A program made the position numbers and the translations under genes. Below are positions 56,724-64,000 of a stretch of 64,000 nt of DNA, one piece after another. Each line of letters begins with the position of its first letter. Positions within the stretch are counted from its first letter, which is position 1. The stretch comes from Aeromicrobium terrae (GTDB taxonomy: Bacteria; Actinomycetota; Actinomycetes; Propionibacteriales; Nocardioidaceae): assembly GCF_008039565.1 (NCBI RefSeq), contig NZ_VDUX01000007.1:1-64000 (forward strand), written 5' to 3'. The notes under the pieces are model-generated. The model made no database searches and was not told the DNA's origin. It was given only the letters and a program-made list of their open reading frames with translations.

Positions 56724-56788
56724 GGTCCTTGAGCTTGTCGAAAGGACCTTGCTAGAGGGCCAGGTGGCTTCGACAGGCTCAACCACCT
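56724..56788. repeat. Dispersed palindromic repeat between dppA and dppB
   Basis: GGTCCTTGAGCTTGTCGAAAGGACC (56724-56748) and AGGTGGCTTCGACAGGCTCAACCACCT (56762-56788); each is a perfect or near-perfect palindrome with a shared TTGAGC-TGTCGAA core. Family also at 42229-42326 and, in part, 51948-51966. Confidence 0.75.
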
Positions 56789-56793
56789 GAACG

Positions 56794-56835
56794 GACGAAA
56801 GGGGGCGGGTCCAGTGTGGACCCGCCCCCTTCGTC
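56794..56835 (-). terminator. Strong stem-loop terminator after dppA
   Basis: GACGAAAGGGGGCGGGTCC (56794-56812) pairs with GGACCCGCCCCCTTCGTC (56818-56835), loop of 5 nt. It lies 5 bp from the dppA stop, so much of the transcript may stop here while some continues into dppB. Confidence 0.85.
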
Positions 56836-56839
56836 GATG

Positions 56840-58429
56840 TCAGCCCTTCGACAGGGACGTGAAGCGGAACTTGAACGACGGGTCGAGGGTCTTCTCGATG
56901 CCCTGGATGTCGTCGCGTCCGATTCCGACCTGGGCGCCGGTGAGGAGCGGCAGGATCGGGACCTGCTCGGCGACCATCTTCTGCGCCTCGCCGATGGTGG
57001 CGAGTCGCGAGTCCTTGTCGCTGTCGGTCGACTCCTTCTTCAGCAGCGCGGTCATCGCGTCGTCCTCGTAGTGAGACTGGAGGAAGTTGTTCGGCGCGAA
57101 GAACGGCGTCAGGTAGTTGTCCGGGTCCGGGAAGTCCGGGTACCAGCCCAGCTGGAAGATCGGGTAGGTGTCCTTCACCCGCTCCTCGCTGTAGGTGTCG
57201 TACTCGGTCGAGTCCAGCTTGACCTTGAACAGGCCGGTCGCCTCGAGCTGACGCTTCACCGCGTTGTACTCCTCGGTGGAGGCTCCGCCGTAGTGGTCGG
57301 TGTTGTACTCGATGTTCAGCGAGACCGGCGTCTTGACCCCGGCGTCGGAGAGGTACTTCTCGGCCTTGGCCTTGTCCGGCTTCTCGCCGTACATGTCCTT
57401 GAACGGCTCGGTCGCGCCGGGCTGGCCCTGCGGGACCGCGGAGTAGGCCGGCGTGTACGTGCCCTTGTAGACCTGGTCCGAGATCTCCTGGCGATCGAGC
57501 GAGGAGGCCATCGCCTGGCGGATCGCCAGCTTCTGGTCGTCGTCGTCGCCCGGCATGGTCTTCAGGTTGAAGACGATGTAGCGGAGCTCGCCACCGGGGC
57601 CGGTGTGCACCTTGACGCCCTTGGCCTTCTTCAGGCTGTCCACGTCGGTGGGCGTCAGCGAGCGGTACGCGACGTCGATGTCACCGTTCTGGATGTCCAG
57701 CTTCAGGTTGTTGGCGTCGGAGTAGACCTTCTGCGTGATGGTCTTGACCTTGGCCTTGCCCAGGGCGCCGTCGTAGTCGGGGTTCGCCTTGAACTGCGCG
57801 AGCTGGTTCTTGTCGTACTTGGCGATCGTGTACGGACCGGAGAACCCGTTGGCCTTCACGGCCTCCTCGTCGCTCATGACCTTGTCGGCCGGGTAGGTCT
57901 CCTCGTCGACGATCGGGCCGGCGGACGTGACCAGGATCTGCGGGAACGTCTGGTCGTTCGCGGCCTTCAGCGTGAAGACGACCGTCTTGTCGTCCTTCGC
58001 CGCGACCGAGTCCATGTTGCCCAGCAGCGAGGCGGGACCGTTCGGGTCGTTGATCTTGACGATGCGGTTGAAGGAGAAGGCGACGTCGGACGCGGTCAGC
58101 GCGTGGCCGTTGGCGAACTTGAGGCCGTCCTTCAGGGTGCAGGTGTACTCCTTCGGACCGCTGAAGTCGCACTTCTCGGCGGCGTCGGGGGTCAGGTCCG
58201 TGGTGCCCTCGGGGAACTGCATGAGGTACTGGTAGACCTGCGTCTGCACGGTGAGCGAGCCGTTGTCGTACGAGCCCGCGGGGTCGATCGCGACGACCTT
58301 GTCGGTGGTGCCGATGACGATCGAGTCACCGGATCCGCCACCGCTGTCGCTCGAGCCGCACGCGGCCAGGGCCATGGTCGCGAGGACCGATGAGGCGAGG
58401 ACGATCGGTCCTCGTCGGATGTTCTTCAT
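56840..58429 (-). CDS. dppA: Dipeptide ABC transporter substrate-binding lipoprotein
   Basis: 529 residues. Lipoprotein signal with Cys24 (MALAACGSS), then an SBP_bac_5 domain ([52 protein letters not shown]). Captures peptides outside the membrane for the DppB/fused DppCDF importer. Shine-Dalgarno GGGAGG upstream. The 5' leader contains a palindrome (58448-58466) behind a TAGCGT -10 (58483-58478). Confidence 0.94.
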   Translation of the reverse strand: MKNIRRGPIVLASSVLATMALAACGSSDSGGGSGDSIVIGTTDKVVAIDPAGSYDNGSLTVQTQVYQYLMQFPEGTTDLTPDAAEKCDFSGPKEYTCTLKDGLKFANGHALTASDVAFSFNRIVKINDPNGPASLLGNMDSVAAKDDKTVVFTLKAANDQTFPQILVTSAGPIVDEETYPADKVMSDEEAVKANGFSGPYTIAKYDKNQLAQFKANPDYDGALGKAKVKTITQKVYSDANNLKLDIQNGDIDVAYRSLTPTDVDSLKKAKGVKVHTGPGGELRYIVFNLKTMPGDDDDQKLAIRQAMASSLDRQEISDQVYKGTYTPAYSAVPQGQPGATEPFKDMYGEKPDKAKAEKYLSDAGVKTPVSLNIEYNTDHYGGASTEEYNAVKRQLEATGLFKVKLDSTEYDTYSEERVKDTYPIFQLGWYPDFPDPDNYLTPFFAPNNFLQSHYEDDAMTALLKKESTDSDKDSRLATIGEAQKMVAEQVPILPLLTGAQVGIGRDDIQGIEKTLDPSFKFRFTSLSKG

Positions 58430-58447
58430 TCAGAAACCTCCCGGCTG

Positions 58448-58466
58448 GTGTCCGCATGCCGGACAC
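58448..58466. promoter_or_regulatory. Palindrome in the dppA leader
   Basis: GTGTCCGCATGCCGGACAC: 7-bp inverted arms GTGTCCG and CGGACAC. It is placed directly downstream of the likely dppA transcription start, the position of a repressor operator or of an RNA hairpin. Confidence 0.5.
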
Positions 58467-58546
58467 AACTTCTTGGCACGCTACACCGCGCGGACGGTTG
58501 CGCTGCCGGGCTTGGAGGTTGCGATTTGGTTACCCATACCGACCAC

Positions 58547-58552
58547 TACTCT
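58547..58552 (+). promoter_or_regulatory. -10 element, leaderless glyA
   Basis: TACTCT, ending 6 nt before the ATG at 58559. Confidence 0.55.
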
Positions 58553-58558
58553 GGGGCC

Positions 58559-59833
58559 ATGGATCACAACCAGCACCTGTCTGCGTTCGACCCCGAGATC
58601 GCGCGCCTCCTGGACGCCGAGCTCACCCGCCAGCAGACGACGCTGGAGATGATCGCCTCGGAGAACTTCGCCCCCGTCGCGGCCCTCGAGGCCATGGGCA
58701 CCGTCCTCACCAACAAGTACGCCGAGGGCTACCCGGGCAAGCGCTACTACGGCGGCTGCGAGGTCGTCGACCAGGTCGAGACCATCGCCATCGAGCGCCT
58801 CAAGCAGCTCTTCGACGCCCAGTTCGCCAACGTCCAGCCGCACTCCGGCGCCACGGCCAACGCCGCCGCGTACCACGCGATCGCGCAGGCCGGCGACACC
58901 GTGCTCGGCCTCGACCTCGCCAACGGCGGTCACCTGACGCACGGCATGAAGCTGAACTTCTCCGGCCGCCTCTACAACGTCGTGCCGTACCACGTGGACG
59001 ACGACGGCATCGTCGACATGGAGGAGGTCGCGTCCCTCGCCCGCGAGCACCGGCCCACCGTGATCCTCGCCGGCTGGTCGGCCTACCCGCGGCACCTCGA
59101 CTTCGCCGCCTTCCGCGCCATCGCCGACGAGGTGGGCGCCAAGCTCTTCGTCGACATGGCGCACTTCGCCGGCCTCGTCGCCGCGGGCCTGCACCCGAGC
59201 CCGCTGCCGCACGCGCACATCGTCACCACCACCACGCACAAGACGCTGGGCGGCCCCCGTGGCGGCGCGATCCTCACCAACGACGAGGAGGTCGCCAAGA
59301 AGATGCGCTCGGCCGTGTTCCCCGGCCAGCAGGGCGGCCCGCTCGAGCACGTCATCGCCGCCAAGGCCGTCGCGTTCAAGATGGCGCTCGAGCCGGAGTT
59401 CACGGAGCGTCAGCAGCGCACCCTCGACGGCGCGCGCATCCTCGCCGAGCGGCTGCTCGCCGACGACGCGAAGGAGGCCGGCGTCCAGGTGCTCAGCGGC
59501 GGCACCGACGTCCACCTGGTGCTCGTCGACCTGCGCAACAGCGAGCTCGACGGCCAGCAGGCCGAGAACCGCCTCGACGAGGTCGGCATCACCGTCAACC
59601 GCAACGCGGTGCCCAACGACCCGCGTCCGCCGATGGTCACCTCCGGCGTGCGCATCGGCACCCCGGCCCTGGCCACCCGCGGCTTCGGTCCCGACGAGTT
59701 CGCCGAGGTCGCCGACATCATCGCCGAGGCGCTCAAGCCGGGTGACGTCGACGTGGAGAGCCTGCGCAAGCGGGCCACGGTCCTGGCGGAGCGCTTCCCG
59801 CTCTACCCGGACCTGCCGCGCTTCATGTCGTGA
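58559..59833 (+). CDS. glyA: Serine hydroxymethyltransferase
   Basis: 424 residues. PLP-dependent; interconverts serine and glycine with transfer of a one-carbon unit to tetrahydrofolate. IASENF near 32-37, [30 protein letters not shown] and PLP-Lys228 in [14 protein letters not shown]. The ATG at 58559 is chosen because it has TACTCT six nt upstream and matches the family start. Followed by SURF1 with a GTG start inside the glyA stop. Confidence 0.97.
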   Translation: MDHNQHLSAFDPEIARLLDAELTRQQTTLEMIASENFAPVAALEAMGTVLTNKYAEGYPGKRYYGGCEVVDQVETIAIERLKQLFDAQFANVQPHSGATANAAAYHAIAQAGDTVLGLDLANGGHLTHGMKLNFSGRLYNVVPYHVDDDGIVDMEEVASLAREHRPTVILAGWSAYPRHLDFAAFRAIADEVGAKLFVDMAHFAGLVAAGLHPSPLPHAHIVTTTTHKTLGGPRGGAILTNDEEVAKKMRSAVFPGQQGGPLEHVIAAKAVAFKMALEPEFTERQQRTLDGARILAERLLADDAKEAGVQVLSGGTDVHLVLVDLRNSELDGQQAENRLDEVGITVNRNAVPNDPRPPMVTSGVRIGTPALATRGFGPDEFAEVADIIAEALKPGDVDVESLRKRATVLAERFPLYPDLPRFMS

Positions 59834-60516
59834 GGCTCTGGCTCCGGCCGGCGCTCCTCGGCCTGCACGCGTTCGCGGTCGTCGCCGTGGGCTTCTGCGT
59901 CCTCATGGGGTTGTGGCAGCTCGGCGTGTACGAAGGCCATCAGGGCGACGCCAAGGAGCGGGCGCTGCACGAGGTCGCGCCGCTCGCCGAGGTGTGGAAG
60001 CCGAGCCAGCCGTTCCGGTCCGACCTGGAGGACCAGCGCGTCACGGTGACCGGGCACTTCGCGACCGACGACGTCGTGGTGAAGCGCGACGACGGCTCCA
60101 CCTGGCTGGTCACCCCGTTCGTCGTGGGTGACCGGGCGCTGCTCGTCGTCCGCGGCGAAGGGGCCGAGGCGCCCCGCAGCGACGCCACGACGCTCGAGGC
60201 CGTGCTCCGGCCGAGCGAGCCCGGCGGCACCGCGCTCTCCCCGGACCGCAGCACGAACGCGATCACCGTGCCGGTCCTGCTCAACGACCTGCCGCAGCGG
60301 CTGTACGCCGGCTACGCGATCTCCTTGACCGACACCGGGCTGCCGCTCGTCGAGCCGCCCGAGCCGGGGGTCTCGTGGACCGAGGGCCTGCGGAACCTCG
60401 CCTACGCGCTGCAGTGGTGGATCTTCGGCGCCTTCGCGGTGTTCATGTGGTGGCGGATGGCGTCGGAGAACGTGGCGGAGGCCCGCGAGGAGCGCGCGGC
60501 TACCCTGGCGCCGTGA
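59830..60516 (+). CDS. SURF1-family protein
   Basis: 228 residues, two membrane helices (about 9-30 and 193-212) around an extracytoplasmic domain with QRVTVTGHF near the middle. SURF1 proteins assist haem or copper-centre assembly in cytochrome c oxidase. The GTG overlaps the glyA stop (GTGA). Confidence 0.9.
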   Translation: MRLWLRPALLGLHAFAVVAVGFCVLMGLWQLGVYEGHQGDAKERALHEVAPLAEVWKPSQPFRSDLEDQRVTVTGHFATDDVVVKRDDGSTWLVTPFVVGDRALLVVRGEGAEAPRSDATTLEAVLRPSEPGGTALSPDRSTNAITVPVLLNDLPQRLYAGYAISLTDTGLPLVEPPEPGVSWTEGLRNLAYALQWWIFGAFAVFMWWRMASENVAEAREERAATLAP

Positions 60517-60848
60517 AGACCGCCCTGCTCCGGTACCGCGTCATGGCCAACGTCGTCGGCGTCCTGCTCATCGTCCTGGTGCTGGTGGGGGTGCCGCTGA
60601 AGTACCTGTCCGACGACGGCACGGCGGCCCACGACGCCGGCGAGGCGATCACCACGTACCTCGGCATCGCGCACGGCTGGCTCTACATGATCTTCCTGGT
60701 GATGGCCGCTCTGCTGGCCCGCAAGGCGCGCTGGACCATCCCGTTCACGGTCACCACGCTGCTCGCCGGCACCGTGCCGATCCTGACGTTCTGGGCCGAG
60801 CGACGTGCCACCCGCGCGGTTCACGCCGCCCACCCGGAGACCCTCTAA
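60513..60848 (+). CDS. DUF3817-family membrane protein
   Basis: 111 residues with three membrane helices and the DUF3817 pattern RVMANVVGVLLIVLVLVGVPLKYL and HGWLYMIFLVMAALLA. Commonly found next to SURF1 in actinobacteria; function unknown. Start GTG overlaps the SURF1 stop; its TAA overlaps the convergent enoyl-CoA hydratase stop. Confidence 0.88.
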   Translation: MKTALLRYRVMANVVGVLLIVLVLVGVPLKYLSDDGTAAHDAGEAITTYLGIAHGWLYMIFLVMAALLARKARWTIPFTVTTLLAGTVPILTFWAERRATRAVHAAHPETL

Positions 60849-61618
60849 CGACCCTGGAACGTCGCCTTGCCGGGGCCGTTCTCGAGGAACGACGCCATGC
60901 CGTGCTGGAGGTCCTCGGTGTCGAACAGGTCGACCGCGATGGCCGTGGTGCGCTCGACCGCCTGCGGGACACCGCCGGCCTCGAACTCGCGCAGGATGCG
61001 CTTGGCGGCGCCGAACGCCTGAGTGGGGCCCACCGCCACCTGACGCACGATCTCCATCACGGCGTCCTCGAAGCCGTCGTCGGGCAGGACGCGGTTCACG
61101 ACGTTCCAGCGCTCGAGCGTGGCGGCGTCGAAGAGCTCGCCGGTGAAGACGAGCTCCTTCGCGCGGCCGACGCCGGCGCGACCGGCGAGGCGCTGGGTGC
61201 CGCCCATCGTCGGGGTGAGCCCGATGACCCGCTCCACGAGCCCGAACGTCGCCTTTTCGGCCGCCAGGATCACGTCGCACGCCAGCGCCACCTCGAACGC
61301 CCAGGTGAGCGTGAGGGCGTGCGCGGCGAAGAACGTCGGGACGTCGAGCGCCGCGACCCGCTCGGGCAGCTGGATCATCCGGTCGTACAAGGCCTTGGTG
61401 TCGTCCTTGGTGCCCTGCGCGTGGAACTGCGAGACGTCGACGCCGCCGGAGACGATCTTCCCGTCAGCGCGGATGAGCAGCGCCCGGGGCAGGTCGGCCT
61501 CGACGTCGTCGAGCGCGGCGTCGAGGTCCGCGTGCATCTGCAGGCTGTAGAGGTTGACCGGCGGCTCGGCGAACGTGAGCACCGCGACCCCCTGGTCGCG
61601 GACGACCTCGACGGTCAC
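60845..61618 (-). CDS. Enoyl-CoA hydratase/isomerase family protein
   Basis: 257 residues. Crotonase fold. Both catalytic Glu positions seem kept (HALTLTWAFEVALACD and LVERVIGLTPTMGGTQ), although the GG of the first oxyanion helix is WA here. Expected to hydrate trans-2-enoyl-CoA in beta-oxidation, but isomerase or thioesterase-like activity cannot be excluded. The GTG at 61618 overlaps the stop of the small upstream gene (GTGA). Confidence 0.9.
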   Translation of the reverse strand: MTVEVVRDQGVAVLTFAEPPVNLYSLQMHADLDAALDDVEADLPRALLIRADGKIVSGGVDVSQFHAQGTKDDTKALYDRMIQLPERVAALDVPTFFAAHALTLTWAFEVALACDVILAAEKATFGLVERVIGLTPTMGGTQRLAGRAGVGRAKELVFTGELFDAATLERWNVVNRVLPDDGFEDAVMEIVRQVAVGPTQAFGAAKRILREFEAGGVPQAVERTTAIAVDLFDTEDLQHGMASFLENGPGKATFQGR

Positions 61619-61746
61619 TTTTCGTCGGCAGGGTCGTAGCTGCCGCCGCGATCGGACGTGGCGGCGCGGATCACGGCGCGGACGGCGACGGCGACGGCCG
61701 CGAGCACCCCGAGGCGTCGCAGCGGGTGGCTCTTCTTCTTGGACAT
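61615..61746 (-). CDS. 43-residue membrane protein
   Basis: Very basic start (MSKKKSHPLRRLG), one hydrophobic segment (VLAAVAVAVRAVIRAA) and a polar tail. It uses the ATG at 61746, which has TACCTT six nt upstream. Translationally coupled to the enoyl-CoA hydratase. Family not recognised. Confidence 0.7.
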   Translation of the reverse strand: MSKKKSHPLRRLGVLAAVAVAVRAVIRAATSDRGGSYDPADEK

Positions 61747-61752
61747 CCGCCC

Positions 61753-61758
61753 AAGGTA
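61753..61758 (-). promoter_or_regulatory. -10 element, leaderless transcript of the 43-residue protein and enoyl-CoA hydratase
   Basis: Minus strand TACCTT, ending 6 nt before the ATG at 61746. Confidence 0.5.
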
Positions 61759-61845
61759 CTCCGACCTGCGGCGACACCGCCTGCCTGCCCGGCACTCCTT
61801 GGGTCCGCATGAAACGATGGGTCGCAGTCGAATGAAAGGACGCCC

Positions 61846-62367
61846 GTGGCCGCCCCCCTGACCGCCACCCTCGCGACGTCGCGAGGTGACATCGTCATCC
61901 AGCTGTTCCCGGATCACGCGCCCAAGACCGTCGAGAACTTCGTCGGCCTGGCCGAGGGCACGAAGGAGTGGCTCGATCCCGCCACCGGCAAGGTCTCCGG
62001 CGAGCCGTTCTACGACGGCCTCACCTTCCACCGGGTCATCTCCAACTTCATGCTGCAGGGCGGCTGTCCGCTCGGCACCGGCACCGGCGGCCCCGGCTAC
62101 CAGTTCGAGGACGAGTTCCACCCCGACCTGCGCTTCGACCGCCCGTACCTGCTCGCGATGGCCAACGCCGGCCCCGGCACCAACGGCTCGCAGTTCTTCA
62201 TCACGGTCGTGCCCACCGACTGGCTGAACCGCAAGCACACGATCTTCGGCGAGGTGGTCGACGAGGCCAGCCGCAAGGTCGTCGACGAGATCGCCGCCAC
62301 CCCCACCGACGGCTTCGACCGTCCGGTGGAGCCCGTGACCATCTCCAAGGTCACGATCAACCGGTAG
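61846..62367 (+). CDS. ppiA: Peptidylprolyl isomerase (cyclophilin)
   Basis: 173 residues, single cyclophilin domain without signal peptide, so cytoplasmic. [21 protein letters not shown] and the [12 protein letters not shown] loop carry the active-site residues. Corresponds to Rv0009 near oriC in M. tuberculosis. GTG start with GAAAGGAC upstream. Confidence 0.95.
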   Translation: MAAPLTATLATSRGDIVIQLFPDHAPKTVENFVGLAEGTKEWLDPATGKVSGEPFYDGLTFHRVISNFMLQGGCPLGTGTGGPGYQFEDEFHPDLRFDRPYLLAMANAGPGTNGSQFFITVVPTDWLNRKHTIFGEVVDEASRKVVDEIAATPTDGFDRPVEPVTISKVTINR

Positions 62368-62374
62368 CTCTGAG

Positions 62375-63238
62375 GTGTCCGAGTCCTCGTCGGTCGAGCA
62401 GCGCTGCTACCGGCACCCCGACCGCGAGGCCTACATCCGTTGCCAGCGGTGTGAGCGGCTGATCTGCCCCGACTGCATGCGCGACGCGTCCGTCGGGTTC
62501 CAGTGCCCGTCGTGCATCGCCGAGGGCGCCAATTCCGTCCGCACCCCGCGCACGATCGCCGGCGGCATCGTGTCGGCACGGCCCGGTGTCGCGACGTTCA
62601 CGATCATCGGCGTCAACGTCGTCGTGTTCCTGCTGACCCTGGCGTGGGGCGGCACGCGCGGCACCCTGTTCGACGGCGGGGCGATGATCGCCCAGACCGC
62701 GCAGGACGCCTCGGGCAACGTGCTGACGGGTGTCTCCGACGGTGGCTACTGGCGGCTGCTCACCGCGGCGTTCCTGCACAGTGGCGCCGGCCACCTGATC
62801 TTCAACATGTTCACGCTGGTGCTGTTCGGCCCGATGGTCGAGCAGATCCTCGGCGTCCGGAGGTTCGTGGCCGCCTACCTCACCACGGCCATCGGCTCGT
62901 CGGTCTTCGTGTACTGGCTGTCGCCGCCGTTGACCCCGACCATCGGCGCGTCCGGCGCGGTCTTCGGCGTCCTCGGCCTGACCCTCGTGCTGCTGATCCG
63001 CACCGGCAACGACCTGCGCGGCCTGCTCGTGCTGCTCGCGATCAACGCCTTCTACAGCCTCCGGCCCGGCATCAGCTGGGAGGGCCACCTCGGCGGCTTC
63101 GTCGTCGGCGTCGTCCTGGGCGCGGTCCTCGCCTACGCCCCGCGCGAGAACCGCACGACCTGGCAGGTCGGCGGCTTCGTCGTGGTCTGGGTGGCGATGC
63201 TCATCGCCGTGCTCCTCCGCACCGCTCAGCTGTCATGA
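62375..63238 (+). CDS. Rhomboid-family intramembrane serine protease with N-terminal zinc finger
   Basis: 287 residues. N-terminal B-box-like Zn segment with paired Cys/His (CYRHPD, CQRC, CPDC, CPSC), then six or seven membrane helices. Catalytic Ser193 in GASGAVFG, His238 in WEGHLGG, and oxyanion H140/N144. Cleaves membrane protein substrates; targets unknown. Starts 7 bp after ppiA. Equivalent to Rv0110-type actinobacterial rhomboids. Confidence 0.94.
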   Translation: MSESSSVEQRCYRHPDREAYIRCQRCERLICPDCMRDASVGFQCPSCIAEGANSVRTPRTIAGGIVSARPGVATFTIIGVNVVVFLLTLAWGGTRGTLFDGGAMIAQTAQDASGNVLTGVSDGGYWRLLTAAFLHSGAGHLIFNMFTLVLFGPMVEQILGVRRFVAAYLTTAIGSSVFVYWLSPPLTPTIGASGAVFGVLGLTLVLLIRTGNDLRGLLVLLAINAFYSLRPGISWEGHLGGFVVGVVLGAVLAYAPRENRTTWQVGGFVVVWVAMLIAVLLRTAQLS

Positions 63239-63415
63239 CCTGGGTAATCACACGGCTGTAGTTATCCCCCGATGTGTACACACTTGTGGAAAAGTGGATT
63301 GCTCGACCTCGCAAGCACGCGTCGTCACGATAGGGCGGGACGAAGTCCCGCCGGAGAGCCGCTGTGGTGCGCTCTGGCGCGCCACAGCTTTGAGCGCCGA
63401 GGAACGAGGCGCGGG
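63239..63415. repeat. DnaA-box-like site and triple hairpin between rhomboid and crgA
   Basis: TGTGGAAAA at 63285-63293 repeats the reverse complement of the TTTTCCACA boxes of the dnaA leader; TGTGTACACA lies just before it. Further right, three hairpins follow: GGCGGGAC-GAA-GTCCCGCC (63334-63352), GCTGTGG...CCACAGC (63361-63388), and GCGCC-GAGGAACGA-GGCGC (63394-63412). The last has the same loop as the 33324 and 36580 repeats. They probably terminate both convergent transcripts. Confidence 0.65.
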
Positions 63416-63883
63416 CTATTCCCATTTCATAGCGAACCCGAAGGCCGCCATGATGAAGCCCATCCCGATGACGATGTTCCACTGGCCCAGGTCGCTGTAG
63501 ACCGGGATGTCGGTGTCGGTGCCGTTGATGACGTAGAAGACGACGATCCACACCAGGCCGATGACGGCCGAGGCGATCATCGCGGGACCGGCCCAGCGGT
63601 TGCCGACCTTCTGCGGGCCGCCGGGCGGAGGCTCGGGACGCGTCCGGTCGGCCACGGTCATGGCGAGGAAGCCGAGGACCGCGGCGATGGCGTAGTTCCA
63701 CTTGCCGAGGTCGAAGAGCCCGGGGATCTCGCCGACGCCGGGGAAGTCGTTGTCGGTGGTGGCGAACACGGTGCCGACCACCCAGGCGATGCCGGCCAGC
63801 AGCAGCACGATGGCGAGCGGGTGCTTCCAGCCGCCACCCGTCTTGGGCGCGTCCAGCTTCCGCCTGGTCTTGTTCTTCGCCAC
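63416..63883 (-). CDS. crgA: CrgA cell-division protein with internally duplicated domain
   Basis: 155 residues where CrgA proteins normally have about 80-95. Basic start MAKNKTRRKL, then two copies of the CrgA unit: residues 19-80 and 97-155, each with two membrane helices and a DLG-K/Q-WN motif (FDLGKWNYAI and SDLGQWNIVI). So four helices are predicted. CrgA recruits FtsI and other divisome proteins in mycobacteria and inhibits division in Streptomyces. GTG start with GAGAGGTC upstream. Confidence 0.88.
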   Translation of the reverse strand: MAKNKTRRKLDAPKTGGGWKHPLAIVLLLAGIAWVVGTVFATTDNDFPGVGEIPGLFDLGKWNYAIAAVLGFLAMTVADRTRPEPPPGGPQKVGNRWAGPAMIASAVIGLVWIVVFYVINGTDTDIPVYSDLGQWNIVIGMGFIMAAFGFAMKWE

Positions 63884-63957
63884 GATGACCTCTCACACGT
63901 TCGGGGCTGAGTTTTCCGGGCTAGCCTAGACCGGGTCGCGAACGAGAGGTGGGGCGC

Positions 63958-64000
63958 ATGGCGTTGCCGGGGTCCCACGCGCGCGTGCGCTGGCCGTTGT
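63958..64000 (+). CDS. Start of a gene cut by the window edge
   Basis: ATG with GAGAGGTGG 8 nt upstream and 14 codons (MALPGSHARVRWPL) running off the end. In related genomes a DUF881 protein or class E sortase follows crgA on the opposite strand; the fragment is too short to assign. Confidence 0.5.
   Translation, partial: MALPGSHARVRWPL

Overview
This is a high-GC actinobacterial chromosome segment that spans the replication origin. The order rpmH - dnaA - oriC - dnaN - gnd - recF - DUF721 - gyrB - gyrA - DUF3566 - tRNA-Ile - DLW-39 peptide - tRNA-Ala is the classic actinobacterial origin layout. The divergent arm (rnpA, yidD, yidC, jag, rsmG, parA, parB, trxA, trxB, murJ, DUF6049, cca) matches it. 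Gene content fits a Nocardioidaceae-type organism (Aeromicrobium/Nocardioides-like), but this is an inference from gene order and protein style, not a database result.

Layout. 1-345: nested repeats. 346-9693 (minus): a complete mce lipid-import operon (yrbEA, yrbEB, mceA-F) ending in an acyl-CoA dehydrogenase. It is divergent from a merR-mpaB pair, with a matched pair of palindromic operators between them. 11.4-19.7 kb: cca, then DUF6049 - murJ - pseudokinase - trxB - trxA. 19.7-24.4 kb (minus): parB, parA, rsmG, jag, yidC, yidD, rnpA, rpmH, with two parS sites. 24.4-37 kb: dnaA, oriC, dnaN, gnd, recF, DUF721, gyrB, gyrA, DUF3566 and two tRNAs, with a convergent PAP2 phosphatase. 37-43.2 kb: lipoprotein, LOG-family protein, VanY-type peptidase, a two-component system, a SpoIIE-type phosphatase, GNAT, a YtxH-like protein and an SRPBCC protein. 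43.4-50.7 kb: two adjacent very large secreted Ig-repeat proteins. 50.7-58.4 kb (minus): AAA ATPase, second MpaB-type oxygenase, and a dipeptide ABC operon with a fused permease-ATPase-ATPase protein. 58.5-64 kb: glyA, SURF1, DUF3817, enoyl-CoA hydratase, a small membrane protein, cyclophilin, rhomboid protease, a CrgA with an internal duplication, and the start of another gene at the right edge.

Themes. Genes run mostly away from oriC. Many operons are packed with 4-bp ATGA/GTGA overlaps. A striking number of first genes lack a Shine-Dalgarno sequence and instead have a TAnnnT hexamer ending exactly 6 nt before the start codon, which points to leaderless transcription; I used this to choose starts. 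The observations I rate highest are: a 10-bp palindrome (WTGTCGACAW) found four times, all within 10 kb around oriC and written with locally unusual codons; the paired operators between mce and merR; the tandem Ig-repeat proteins; the duplicated CrgA; and dispersed hairpins with a constant loop and compensating stems. All counts and motif searches were made by eye.
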